Origin: CAKZLS01 sp963771545
GTDB lineage: Bacteria; Pseudomonadota; Alphaproteobacteria; Rhodospirillales; Defluviicoccaceae
DNA length: 64,000 nucleotides
Direction of reading: 5' to 3'
Assembly (NCBI GenBank): GCA_963771545.1
Contig: CAVYTX010000003.1
Coordinates: forward strand, 806,001-870,000
The first letter of the stretch is position 1. The number at the start of each line of letters is the position of its first letter. The notes under the pieces were generated by a model, which saw only the letters and a list, made by a program, of their open reading frames with translations, was not told the origin of the DNA and searched no databases. Position numbers and translations under genes: made by a program. Positions 16,114-24,180 of the stretch are shown here, piece by piece.

Positions 16114-16698
16114 TCACAAATGGCTGGTCAGCACCTCTTCCTTGGTTTCCGGAGCCGCCTCCAGGGCCGGGAACACCTCCTCGGGCGTGGAAACGAAGGT
16201 GAAGAGCTCGGCGACGGCTGGATGGGCGAATTCCCCGGCGATGATGGCCTCGATCAGGGCTTTCAAGGGGTTCCAGTACCCGCCGGCGTCGAGAACGACA
16301 ATCGGCGCGTTGTGCAGACGAAGCTGCTTCCAGGTGACGATTTCGAAGGTCTCGTCCAGGGTTCCCAGTCCGCCGGGCAGGGCGACGAAGCCGTCGGCCA
16401 TTTCGAACATCCGCCGTTTGCGATCGTGCATGCTATCCGTGACCACCAGGTCCGTCAGCCGCCGATGGCCGACCTCGCATCTCATCAGGAATTCGGGAAT
16501 GACGCCAACCGCTTCCCCGCCCGCTTCCAGGACGGCGTCGGCGACGACCCCCATCAGGCCGATGGAGCCGGCGCCGAACACCAGGCGAACGCCGCGCTCC
16601 GCGATGATGCGGCCCAAGCGCCCCGCCGCCTCCCGGTAGGCGGGATCGTTTCCTAGCCGGGAGCCGCACAAAACACACAGGGAGCGAATTTGGCTCAT
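16114..16698 (-). CDS. LOG family protein (cytokinin riboside 5'-monophosphate phosphoribohydrolase type)
   Basis: A 194-residue Rossmann-fold protein of the Lonely-Guy family, which cleaves nucleoside 5'-monophosphates to free base and ribose phosphate. The catalytic/phosphate-binding motif PGGLGTLDE is present, preceded by FVALPGG, and the N-terminal CVLCGSRLGNDPAYREAA matches the group. The bacterial role is usually unknown and may be in nucleotide salvage or turnover. The gene stands alone, divergent from dodecin. The start at 16698 gives MSQIRSLCVLCGS. Confidence 0.9.
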   Translation of the reverse strand: MSQIRSLCVLCGSRLGNDPAYREAAGRLGRIIAERGVRLVFGAGSIGLMGVVADAVLEAGGEAVGVIPEFLMRCEVGHRRLTDLVVTDSMHDRKRRMFEMADGFVALPGGLGTLDETFEIVTWKQLRLHNAPIVVLDAGGYWNPLKALIEAIIAGEFAHPAVAELFTFVSTPEEVFPALEAAPETKEEVLTSHL

Positions 16699-16845
16699 TC
16701 AGACGTCCTCGCAGTTGCCGTGGTCTGGAGTTCGCGAACCTGTTTACCCGGAACGTCGCCACCAACTCAATCTTGCGTTGACGAACGCGGCCCGATTGAC
16801 CATGTCACTGCAAACACCATTCAGGTCATATCAGGGGAGATCCTC

Positions 16846-17055
16846 ATGTCCGATCGCGTTTACAAAAAGGTGGAACTCGTCGGCACGTCGGAAATCGGCA
16901 TCGAAGACGCCATTTCCAATGCCGTCGCCACGGCCGCCCAGACACTTGAGCACATTGACTGGTTCGAAGTCATCGAAACCCGCGGCCATGTCAACGACGG
17001 CAAGGTGGCCCACTATCAGGTCGTCATCAAGGTGGGGTTCAGGCTGGACCGGTAG
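16846..17055 (+). CDS. Dodecin (flavin-storage protein)
   Basis: A 69-residue dodecin, which forms hollow dodecamers that bind pairs of flavins and buffer free FMN/riboflavin. The sequence MSDRVYKKVELVGTS followed by EDAISNAVATAAQTL and WFEVIETRG is the full family pattern; the tryptophan of DWFEV stacks on flavin. An AGGGGAGA ribosome site precedes the ATG at 16846, so upstream in-frame starts are rejected. Its end overlaps the convergent sulfotransferase gene by 40 bases. Confidence 0.95.
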   Translation: MSDRVYKKVELVGTSEIGIEDAISNAVATAAQTLEHIDWFEVIETRGHVNDGKVAHYQVVIKVGFRLDR

Positions 17056-17807
17056 GGCGGGGACGTTGATATCAGTGGCCGAGTTCGAAACGCATAGAGT
17101 CGCCGGTAAAAAGGCTTGCAGGCTTCAGCGACGGGTCGCAAGGCATCTGAAACGGCCGGAATTTCGGGGCGATAAGGGGCGAAGCCGGTGGATGTCTCCA
17201 CGCTGCCATACCAATGATCGGCCCAGACGCCGTCCGTCGGCCTCCGCCCCGGTGGCCAATTCAGCATTGTTTCCGAGAACGTCACCCCGACCGCATCACA
17301 TACAAGTCCCAGCACGCGCCGGGGGTTCTGCAGAACGTCGCGGCTGTCCAAGACGGGCGGCACGCGGCCCGTGCGTGAGTGCACGAGGTCGAAGATCTCC
17401 ATCTGTTGGGGGAAGCCGAGATCATGGATGGTGGGGTTGGGGCGGGTGCGGGCGTAGGAAGCCGCCACCTCCCGAGGGTCGCGGATCAGAAAGCAGTTGA
17501 CGACCTTGTCCAGCCATTCGCGATCGATCTCCGGTAGCAGATGAAGGGTCATATGTTTTTGGTAGAAAACGCTCTTGCCATTGGGGATGGGGCCGGTCAA
17601 CGCGGCGATTACCTTGCGCCAGTCCGTTTCCTGGCTGGCGATGACGTCGTCTCGTCCGGGATGGTCCAACCCGGTCTTGAGAAGATAGTGGCCATAAAGG
17701 GGCTCGTCACAGACAACGGTATCCGAGCGGTTTTCCCACGCGCGCATCATCGCCGTCGAGATATTGCGCGGCCCCGACCACATGGCCATTCGCAAACCCT
17801 CCATCAT
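17016..17807 (-). CDS. Sulfotransferase-family protein
   Basis: A P-loop protein of the sulfotransferase superfamily. The N-terminal MWSGPRNISTAMMRAWENR is the PAPS 5'-phosphate-loop-like segment, and NCFLIRDPREVAASYART is the 3'-phosphate-binding block. The acceptor is unknown. The ATG at 17807 (MMEGLRMAMWSG) lies 6 bases after the stop of the upstream aminotransferase, indicating translational coupling; an in-frame ATG at 17840 lies inside that gene. Such sulfotransferase plus class IV aminotransferase pairs are seen in other alphaproteobacteria. The last about 20 residues (RTRPLISTSPPYRS) look unlike a normal end and overlap dodecin, so a small 3' frame problem is possible. Confidence 0.75.
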   Translation of the reverse strand: MMEGLRMAMWSGPRNISTAMMRAWENRSDTVVCDEPLYGHYLLKTGLDHPGRDDVIASQETDWRKVIAALTGPIPNGKSVFYQKHMTLHLLPEIDREWLDKVVNCFLIRDPREVAASYARTRPNPTIHDLGFPQQMEIFDLVHSRTGRVPPVLDSRDVLQNPRRVLGLVCDAVGVTFSETMLNWPPGRRPTDGVWADHWYGSVETSTGFAPYRPEIPAVSDALRPVAEACKPFYRRLYAFRTRPLISTSPPYRSSLNPTLMTT

Positions 17808-17812
17808 GGTGT

Positions 17813-18743
17813 TCAGGAGCCCGCCCCGGGCGGTGGGCACTCCCTGTCAAGCAGTTGCCTGTATAGTTGGCTCAGGCGTGGCGCCAAAACGCCCACGCCA
17901 CCGTCGCCGATGGTCCGGCCGTCCACTTCGACGGCCGGGACGACGCCTCCGAAGGTTCCGGTGACAAAGGCTTCGTCCGCGCCATATACATCGGTGAGGC
18001 TGAAATCCTTCTCGAAGACGGGAATTCGGTTGTCGCGGCAAAGCCCAATCACGTTGGCCCTGGTCACGCCGTTGAGGCAATAGCGTCCGGTCGATGTCCA
18101 GACCTCGCCCTTGCGCACGATGAAGAAGTTCGTGGAGTTGCACGTGGCCACGAACCCATGGGGATCCAGCATCAACGCCTCGTCGGCGCCCGCCTTGGTG
18201 GCCTGGATGCAGGCGAGAATGCAATTGATCTTGCTGTGACTGTTGAGCTTGGGATCCTGAACGTCCGGCTCTCCGCGCCGCACGTAAACGGCGGACAGCC
18301 GGATACCCCGGCGCGCGGCATCCTCCACGGGGATTTTGTACTCGGGAATGATGACAATCGTTGGACCGCCGATGTTCAGGCGCGGATCCTGGTGCGGAGT
18401 TCGCCTTGATCCCGCGACTCATCATCAGGCGGATGTGAACGTCGGAGACCATCCGGTTGGCCGCCAAGGTGCGATGAATTTCCTGGCTCACAAACTCGCG
18501 CGTGAATCCGATCTCGAAGTCCAGCGCCTTGGCGCCCTCGAACAGCCGATCCAGGTGTCGATCGAGAAAGGCCAGCTTGCCGTTGTGCAGCCTCAACCCT
18601 TCCCAAACGCCGTCGCCAAGGATAAATCCGCTGTCGAACACCGAAATCTTGGCCTCCGAGCGCGGCGTTAGTTCGCCATTGACATAGACCCGCACCGTCT
18701 CGTTGCGCGGATCCTCCCGATAGTCGTGCGTTCCCGTGGCCAT
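17813..18743 (-). pseudogene. Class IV (PLP) aminotransferase, broken by a one-base frameshift
   Basis: A fold-type IV PLP aminotransferase (D-amino-acid/branched-chain type). The N-terminal half (VYVNGELTPRSEAKISVFDS to LMMSRGIKANSA) is read from 18743. The C-terminal half, with the PLP lysine in SHSKINCILA and CNSTNFFIV, is in another frame. At 18391-18392 the coding strand reads GCACCAGGAT; with one C removed it reads QDPRLNIGGPTIVI, the expected family sequence. So the protein would be intact but for one extra base. This could be assembly error or recent inactivation. It pairs with the sulfotransferase downstream. Confidence 0.8.
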
Positions 18744-19093
18744 TGCGCGTCGTCCCTGTCGCTTTCAGTGGAAGGGTATCCTTACGGCAAAGATTAAAAA
18801 ACCGTAATCTTCCGGTAACAGCCGCGTAAGGTCCAATCTGCGATCCTATCAATTATGCTTACTTCGCCAACTCACGAGACGAGCAGTTCATTGGAACAGA
18901 CCGACTTCCCTAAGCGTTCGTCACCCAGGAGCCGTCCGCGACTCCCCGCCGCCGGCGCCACTTCCCCACGGTGACGGAAACTGGCGTAGCCCTCCTCACA
19001 AAAGAAGCGCCAGCGGGCCCCGATCCTTTCCCCCCGGGATCGGGGCCTTACTCTTTCGTTCAAAGCGGCCGGCGATCCATGTACAGTCCCGCC
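18744..19093. promoter_or_regulatory. Divergent intergenic region with a strong hairpin, upstream of the two-component system
   Basis: No gene was seen in these 350 bases. GGCCCCGATCC (19016-19026) and GGATCGGGGCC (19037-19047) form a perfect 11-bp stem with a 10-base loop, 47 bases before the response-regulator ATG. There is no T tract, so it is not a clear terminator. It may be a leader structure or protein-binding palindrome controlling the kinase operon. Confidence 0.5.
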
Positions 19094-19774
19094 ATGCGTA
19101 TCCTCGTCGTTGAAGATGATCTCGAAACAGCTGATTACCTCCGCAAGGGGTTGGGGGAAAGCGGTCACGTCATCGATCATGTCGCCACGGGCCCCGAGGG
19201 ACTGGCGATGGCGGTCGTCGGTTCCTACGATGTTTTGATCGTCGATCGGATGTTGCCGGGGCTCGACGGGCTGACCCTGATCCAGACCCTGCGGGACCAG
19301 AGCGTCTTGACGCCGGTGCTGATTCTCAGCGCGCTGGGCAAGGTCGACGACCGTGTCCGGGGATTGAAGGCGGGCGGCGATGACTATCTCACGAAACCGT
19401 TCGCATTCTCGGAACTTCTCGCCCGCCTGGAGGCCGTGGCCCGGCGTTCCGGCGCCGCGGAAAAGGTGACGACCAGTTTGCGCGTGGGCGATATGGAGAT
19501 GGATCTGCTGTCGCACACGGTGACACGCGCCGGCAAGGCGATCGATCTGCAGCCGCGCGAGTTCCGGTTGCTCGAATATCTCATGCGTCACGCCGGCCAG
19601 GTGGTCACCCGGACCATGCTCCTCGAAGCCGTGTGGGACTATCACTTCGATCCCCAGACAAATGTTATCGACGTTCATATCAGCCGGTTGCGCGCCAAGA
19701 TCGACAAGGATTTCGACGAGCCGCTGCTCCACACGGTGAGGGGCGCGGGGTACACGCTTCGTGCGTCCGCCTAA
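19094..19774 (+). CDS. OmpR/PhoB-family response regulator
   Basis: A 226-residue two-component response regulator. The receiver domain (residues 1-115) has the acidic pair D8-D9, the phospho-acceptor D51 in LIVDRMLPG and the lysine in LTKPF. The C-terminal winged-helix DNA-binding domain ends with DVHISRLRAKID and TVRGAGYTLR. The ATG at 19094 gives MRILVVEDD, the usual start; longer in-frame starts add an unlikely leader. It overlaps the downstream histidine kinase start by 14 bases, so the two are coupled. Resembles the QseB/CopR/TctD group; the signal is unknown. Confidence 0.93.
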   Translation: MRILVVEDDLETADYLRKGLGESGHVIDHVATGPEGLAMAVVGSYDVLIVDRMLPGLDGLTLIQTLRDQSVLTPVLILSALGKVDDRVRGLKAGGDDYLTKPFAFSELLARLEAVARRSGAAEKVTTSLRVGDMEMDLLSHTVTRAGKAIDLQPREFRLLEYLMRHAGQVVTRTMLLEAVWDYHFDPQTNVIDVHISRLRAKIDKDFDEPLLHTVRGAGYTLRASA

Positions 19775-21146
19775 CCTCGCCGGCACATCCGCATTCCGAC
19801 TCACTCTGCTCTACACGGGGGTTTTTTCGGTCTCCGTCTTTGTCTTGCTCAGCTTTATCTACTGGTCGACGGTCGCCGTTATCGAACGTCAAACGGCCGA
19901 AACCATCGAATTGGAGATTCGCGGTCTCGCGGAACAGTACCGTCAGCAAGGCGTCACCCGGCTGGTTCAGGTCATCGGCGAGCGCAGCGGTGAAATGGGG
20001 GACCGGAACAACGTCTATCTCCTCACCGACGGGAACCTGGAACGCCTCGCCGGCAATGTCCGCAACTGGCCGGCGGGAGCCAACGCCAGCGGGCAGTGGG
20101 TGAGCCTCGGCCTGCAAAGACGGGAGGACGAGCGTATCGTTCCGCACGAGATCCGGGCCCGCACCTTCACGCTTCCGGACGGCCACCGGCTGCTGGTCGG
20201 GCGTGACATGTACGAGAAAACGAAATTCAGAAACACCGTGGTCGAAACGCTGGCCTGGTCGCTGGCCGCGACCGTGGTTCTGGGTCTGATCGGCGGTCTG
20301 TTCGTGAGCCGCCGGATGCTGAGGCGGGTTGACCAGGTTACCCACACCGCGCAAGGCATCATGCAGGGCGATCTCTCCCGCCGCATGCGAAAAAGCGGCA
20401 GCGACGACGAATTCGACCGGCTGGCGGAGAGCCTGAACGCCATGCTCGATCAGATCGAACGCCTGATGACCGGGATGCGCTGGGCCACCGAAAGCATCGC
20501 CCACGACTTGCGCAGCCCGCTGACACGTCTCAGAACCCGGATCGAATTGGCTCTCAGGGAGGCGCCGGCGGCGGGCCAGGACCGCGAGGCCCTGGCCGAC
20601 GCGCTGGCGCAAACCGACGCCGCCTTGGCGCTGTTCGACAGCCTTCTCAAGATCGCCACGGCCGAGGCGGGGGTGGCGCCATCGGAACTCACCTGCCTGG
20701 ATCTAGCCGGATTGGCGCGGGACGCGGCGGAGCTCTACGAGCCCGTCGCGGAGGACAAGGGCATTGCCCTGGAGATCGACATTTCCGGGGCGGCGCGGGT
20801 TCGCGGTCAAGCTCAACTGCTGGCGCAGGCCGTCGCCAACCTTCTCGACAACGCGGTAAAATATACCCCTTCGGGAGGACGGATAACGGTGTCCATCGAG
20901 AACGACGAACACAAGGTCGTGCTCACCGTCGCCGACAGCGGCCCGGGCATTCCGGAAGCCGATCGGGAGCGCGTCCTCGAACGATTCGTTCGCTTGGAAC
21001 CCAGCCGCCGGGGTCCCGGAACGGGCTTGGGGCTCAGTTTGGTGGCCGCGGTGGCCAAGCTCCACGGCGCGACCCTGCGCCTCGACGACAACAATCCGGG
21101 GTTGAGAGTTTCTCTCCGGCTGCCCACCTTCCGCGAAAGCGCTTGA
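19761..21146 (+). CDS. Sensor histidine kinase
   Basis: A 461-residue membrane kinase, partner of the regulator upstream. It has an N-terminal membrane helix (LLYTGVFSVSVFVLLSFIYW), a periplasmic sensor of about 120 residues, a second helix (LAWSLAATVVLGLIGGLFV), a HAMP linker, the H-box with phospho-acceptor H248 in ESIAHDLRSPL, and the ATPase boxes NLLDNAVKYTP (N), DSGPGIP (G1) and GTGLGLS (G2). The start codon is a GTG at 19761 inside the end of the regulator gene. The ligand is unknown. Confidence 0.93.
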   Translation: MRPPNLAGTSAFRLTLLYTGVFSVSVFVLLSFIYWSTVAVIERQTAETIELEIRGLAEQYRQQGVTRLVQVIGERSGEMGDRNNVYLLTDGNLERLAGNVRNWPAGANASGQWVSLGLQRREDERIVPHEIRARTFTLPDGHRLLVGRDMYEKTKFRNTVVETLAWSLAATVVLGLIGGLFVSRRMLRRVDQVTHTAQGIMQGDLSRRMRKSGSDDEFDRLAESLNAMLDQIERLMTGMRWATESIAHDLRSPLTRLRTRIELALREAPAAGQDREALADALAQTDAALALFDSLLKIATAEAGVAPSELTCLDLAGLARDAAELYEPVAEDKGIALEIDISGAARVRGQAQLLAQAVANLLDNAVKYTPSGGRITVSIENDEHKVVLTVADSGPGIPEADRERVLERFVRLEPSRRGPGTGLGLSLVAAVAKLHGATLRLDDNNPGLRVSLRLPTFRESA

Positions 21147-21173
21147 TCCTAGACACGCATCGATCAATGCATG

Positions 21174-21264
21174 TGGCGGATGGGGTGGGATTCGAACCCA
21201 CGATGGGCTTATGACCCATACTCCCTTAGCAGGGGAGCGCCTTCAGCCGCTCGGCCACCCATCC
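21174..21264 (-). tRNA. tRNA-Ser(GCU)
   Basis: On the minus strand the gene begins GGATGGGTGGCCGAGCGG and ends CCCATCCGCCA. The acceptor stem GGATGGG/CCCATCC pairs fully, the T-loop reads GGTTCGAATCC, and the anticodon loop CTGCTAA has anticodon GCU. A long variable arm marks it as a class II serine tRNA. The CCA is encoded. Confidence 0.96.
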
Positions 21265-21343
21265 TTAAATCAGCGCGGAACTTCGCGCCGGATCTCCGCA
21301 TTATAAACTACGCCTTGTATAAGAGCGCCGTGGGGTGTGTCAA

Positions 21344-21836
21344 TCAAGCCTCCTTGGCGATTTCTGTGGAGATCGTCCCTCCGGTAGCGCGCGCAAGGTC
21401 GACAACCGTCGTGGCGAATACACAATGGGGATGTCCGGCCGCCGCGTAAACGATGGCGAAGCGGCGCAGACCGGCGTCGATGACGACGGGCAATTCCTGT
21501 TTAAGTCCCACCGGGGCGACGCCACCGATTGCGAAGCCCGTGACCGCGCGAACGGTGTCCGCGTCGGCCCGCCGGACGGGACCGTCCAGCTTGAGCAAAC
21601 CCGGTAACGTTTCCTCCCGGCACCGGCGGTCGCCCGAAACCAGCACCATGACCGGTTGCCGCCCGACGAGAAAAACCAGGGATTTCACGATCGAACCGAG
21701 ATCGGTGCCGATCGAACTCCGCGGCGTCTTGCGCGCTGCGCGCCGTAGCGGCGAGAGCGGTGATCCGCGCATCGATGCCGGCGTCCTCCAATGCGGATTG
21801 CACGCGCTTCACGGACTCGTTTTCGAGAATACTCAT
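21344..21836 (-). pseudogene. ybaK: YbaK/EbsC-type Cys-tRNA(Pro) deacylase, broken by a one-base frameshift
   Basis: A YbaK-domain protein that hydrolyses misacylated tRNA. It starts at the ATG at 21836 (MSILENESVKRVQSALEDAG) with a GGGAG ribosome site. After codon 40 (GAG at 21719-21717) the conserved part (IGTDLGSIVKSLVFLVG, then VTGFAIGGVAPVG) continues in a different frame to 21344. Removing one T of the TT at 21715-21716 restores ESIGTDLGSIVKSL, as in relatives. The conserved GFAIGGVAPVG lysine-loop region is otherwise normal. Either an extra base from assembly or a recent lesion. Confidence 0.8.
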
Positions 21837-21994
21837 TGATCTCCCGGTTGATCCGCGGTTGCTGCGACGGCTCGATCACGGTGAGGCCGCTTCCACCATC
21901 AACAGTGTAATAACTCTAATTTGCACACTAGCGAACGGCTTGCGAGAGGTATACCCTTAACCTCCCTAGGGCATCGTTTACAGCGGAGAAACTG

Positions 21995-23140
21995 GTGATC
22001 GACGTATCGGGCAACGCGGCCTCCATACAGGCTCAGGTGGAGGCGGTCCATGCCAACCTTCTGGATGACCTGCCCGATATCAACCGCGTCGCGGTGGCCG
22101 TCTACGATGGCCGCACCGATACCCTGAAAACGTTCGTTCACAGCACCCGCGGCGAAACGCCTTTCACCCACTACGAAGCCAAATTGGCCGAAGTCCCGTC
22201 TCTCGCCGAGTTGGCCCGAACCCGGAGCGAGCGGATCATTGGCGATTTGCGCGCGTCTCGGGAAATCCTCGGGCGCCATGATCGCCACTTGCTGGAAAGC
22301 GGCTATTCGTCCAGTTACACGAAACCCTTTTTCGACCGGGGCGAACTATCGGGGTTCATGTTCTTCGACTCCGAAAAAGGCAACTATTTCAGCCCCTCCG
22401 TCGTTCGGCACCTGACGATTTACTCTCACCTGATATCGCTCCTGATCATCAACGCCCTGGCTTCGGCCAACGTGCTCCGTTCGGCGGTCGATGTGGCCCG
22501 CGCGATGAGCCATCTGCGCGATGAGGAAACGGGCGCTCACCTGGACCGCATGTCCCGATACGCGCGGCTGATCACCAAGACCCTGGCCGATCAGGAGGAT
22601 CTCGACGATGAGTACGTGGAGTTCGTGTTTTTGTTCGCTCCCCTGCATGACGTCGGCAAGATCGCCATTCCCGATCGAATCCTATTGAAGGCGGGGAAGC
22701 TGACGCCGGATGAGTTCGAGATCATGAAAACCCATGTCGCGAAGGGCGTCGCGATTATCGAGAAAATGGTGAAAAGCTTCAGCATCGGCGAGGGCGCGCA
22801 CATCGATGTGCTTCACAACATTGTCCGGTACCATCATGAATCCTACGATGGCAGCGGCTATCTCACCGGCCGGGAGGGCAAGGATATTCCCCTGGAAGCG
22901 AGAATCGTCAGTGTCGCCGACGTGTTCGACGCGCTGACCACGAGGCGCCCCTACAAGAACGCGTGGTCGAACGACGATGCGTTTCGATTTCTCGATGACC
23001 TGACCGGAAAAAAATTCGATGCCGACTGCGTGGGCGCGCTTTCATCGAAGCGGAAACAGATAGAGACCATCCAGCGGCAGTTCCGATTCGCCAAGGGGCA
23101 GTTCGAAGGCTTCCACGAGGCTTATCTCGACGATCTCTAG
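21995..23140 (+). CDS. HD-GYP-type phosphodiesterase with N-terminal GAF-like sensor
   Basis: A 381-residue cytoplasmic protein. Residues about 10-160 are GAF-like (NRVAVAVYDGRTDTLKTFVH, SGFMFFDSEKGNYF); residues about 170-340 form an HD-GYP domain, with the metal pair in LHDVGKIAIPD, HHESYDGSGY and VADVFDALT. HD-GYP enzymes degrade cyclic di-GMP. Here the GYP motif reads GYL (DGSGYLTG), a variant. The start is a GTG at 21995 after CGGAGA. The stop codon TAG is part of the terminal repeat of the structured element that follows. Activity is likely but the proline change makes it less certain. Confidence 0.85.
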   Translation: MIDVSGNAASIQAQVEAVHANLLDDLPDINRVAVAVYDGRTDTLKTFVHSTRGETPFTHYEAKLAEVPSLAELARTRSERIIGDLRASREILGRHDRHLLESGYSSSYTKPFFDRGELSGFMFFDSEKGNYFSPSVVRHLTIYSHLISLLIINALASANVLRSAVDVARAMSHLRDEETGAHLDRMSRYARLITKTLADQEDLDDEYVEFVFLFAPLHDVGKIAIPDRILLKAGKLTPDEFEIMKTHVAKGVAIIEKMVKSFSIGEGAHIDVLHNIVRYHHESYDGSGYLTGREGKDIPLEARIVSVADVFDALTTRRPYKNAWSNDDAFRFLDDLTGKKFDADCVGALSSKRKQIETIQRQFRFAKGQFEGFHEAYLDDL

Positions 23141-23406
23141 TACCGACTATCACGGTTCCGTGCCCCATGTGATTGCTTTTCCCGTGTCTTCGGCAGGAGG
23201 CGGTGCGCCGACGATGCCGAAGCATCGACAAGCGCCGTCGACGCCCCGAGGACGCGGAAAAAGCAACCCTCCGGGCGGTCTTCCGAGGCCCCCGGCGGCG
23301 TTGCGGGCCGCTTGTGATGCTCCAGCATCACGGCGCGCCCCGCGCCTGGCTGGACGACCTCGGAAGACCGTCGCATGGGGTACGGAACCGTGATAGTCGG
23401 TACTAG
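23137..23406 (+). repeat. Structured inverted-repeat element R1 (three-way-junction shape)
   Basis: A 270-base element bounded by 33-bp inverted repeats (23137-23169 and 23374-23406, one mismatch; outer end CTAGTACCGACTATCACGG). Inside are two arms. Arm 1 is a 20-bp stem (23174-23193 with 23246-23265) carrying the tip hairpin CGATGC-CGAA-GCATCG. Arm 2 is a 13-bp perfect stem (CGGTCTTCCGAGG, 23276-23288, with 23358-23370) carrying the tip GTGATGC-TCCA-GCATCAC. It is homologous to the element at 58760-59023 in opposite orientation. The left end covers the stop codon of the HD-GYP gene. No protein frame was recognised; probably a non-autonomous mobile or structured element. Confidence 0.85.
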
Positions 23407-23456
23407 GGCCGATTGAAGTGATCGAAGGTCATCTGGCGGAACGGCGGCGGTCCGGC

Positions 23457-23470
23457 GGCCGTTGGTATTA
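23457..23470 (-). repeat. Half-site of the structured repeat family at the rpmE stop codon
   Basis: On the minus strand TAATACCAACGGCC begins with the rpmE stop codon TAA and matches, over 12 bases, the end of the collapsed copy at 51949-51991. No opposite arm is seen. Probably a remnant or an insertion-target footprint. Confidence 0.45.
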
Positions 23471-23692
23471 CTCCTTGATACCAAAATCCTTGAACCGCCT
23501 CTTGAACTTGGCCAACTGGCCACCGCTATCGACCAGCCGATGGACGCCCGTCCATGCCGGGTGGGTCTTGGTATCGATGCCCAGCTTCAAGGTTTCGCCG
23601 GGCGTTCCCCAAGTCGATCGGGTGTTGAAGGTGGTGCCGTCAGTCATTTCGACGGTGATCTCATGGTATTCGGGGTGTATGTCTTTTTTCAT
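23468..23692 (-). CDS. rpmE: 50S ribosomal protein L31
   Basis: L31 of the large subunit, 74 residues, starting MKKDIHPEYHEITVEMTDGT. It lacks the CxxC zinc-binding cysteines, as is usual in alphaproteobacteria. STWGTPGETLKLGID and SHPAWTG-like THPAWTG are the family blocks. Its stop codon coincides with a half-site of the structured repeat. It is divergent from cyaY. Confidence 0.96.
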   Translation of the reverse strand: MKKDIHPEYHEITVEMTDGTTFNTRSTWGTPGETLKLGIDTKTHPAWTGVHRLVDSGGQLAKFKRRFKDFGIKE

Positions 23693-23816
23693 CGCGTCGC
23701 TCCAAAAGCAGCGCCCTATATACTGACCGGAGGCCCAGTTTGCAATGTTTGCGCAAAGGATGTTTGCCGTAAACGGCGCTTGCATCCAAGCGCGTTGAAA
23801 AAGAGGGGTCAAAACC

Positions 23817-24146
23817 GTGGCGATCAGCGAGAGCGAGTTCGAGGTCCGCGCGGATGAAATCTTGGAACATCTGATGGAAACGCTCGAAAAAACGCTGGGG
23901 GACGCACTCGATGTGGATCTCGAGGACGGGATCCTCTCCATCGAACTCGATTCGGGCGGCGAATACGTCATCAACAAGCATCGGCCGAACCGGCAGATCT
24001 GGATGTCGTCTCCGGCAAGCGGCGCCTCGCATTTCGAATACCGCGCCAACTCGGGATGGGTGGGGACCCGCGGCGCTGGAAACCTAGTGCAGATCCTGGG
24101 CCGGGAGCTTTCGGCGGCCACCGGACGAAGCGTTCAGTTCGAGTGA
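23817..24146 (+). CDS. cyaY: CyaY/frataxin-type iron donor protein
   Basis: A 109-residue frataxin homologue that binds iron and modulates Fe-S cluster assembly in the cytoplasm. The acidic first helix (EFEVRADEILEHLMETLEK) and the beta-sheet block EYVINKHRPNRQIWMSSP followed by HFEY are the family hallmark. The start is a GTG at 23817 after AGAGGGG. It is divergent from rpmE. Confidence 0.93.
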   Translation: MAISESEFEVRADEILEHLMETLEKTLGDALDVDLEDGILSIELDSGGEYVINKHRPNRQIWMSSPASGASHFEYRANSGWVGTRGAGNLVQILGRELSAATGRSVQFE

Positions 24147-24180
24147 TGCCTGTCGAGTGATGCCTGCAAACCACCAGCGA

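Noticed and set aside
14793..16202. A 469-codon open frame opposite icd
   Set aside because: Fully antisense to icd, which is unambiguous; no protein family recognised.
17203..17220. ATACCAATGATC as another end of the structured repeat
   Set aside because: It lies inside the sulfotransferase coding sequence (Asp-His-Trp-Tyr codons) and departs from the consensus; coincidence is likely.
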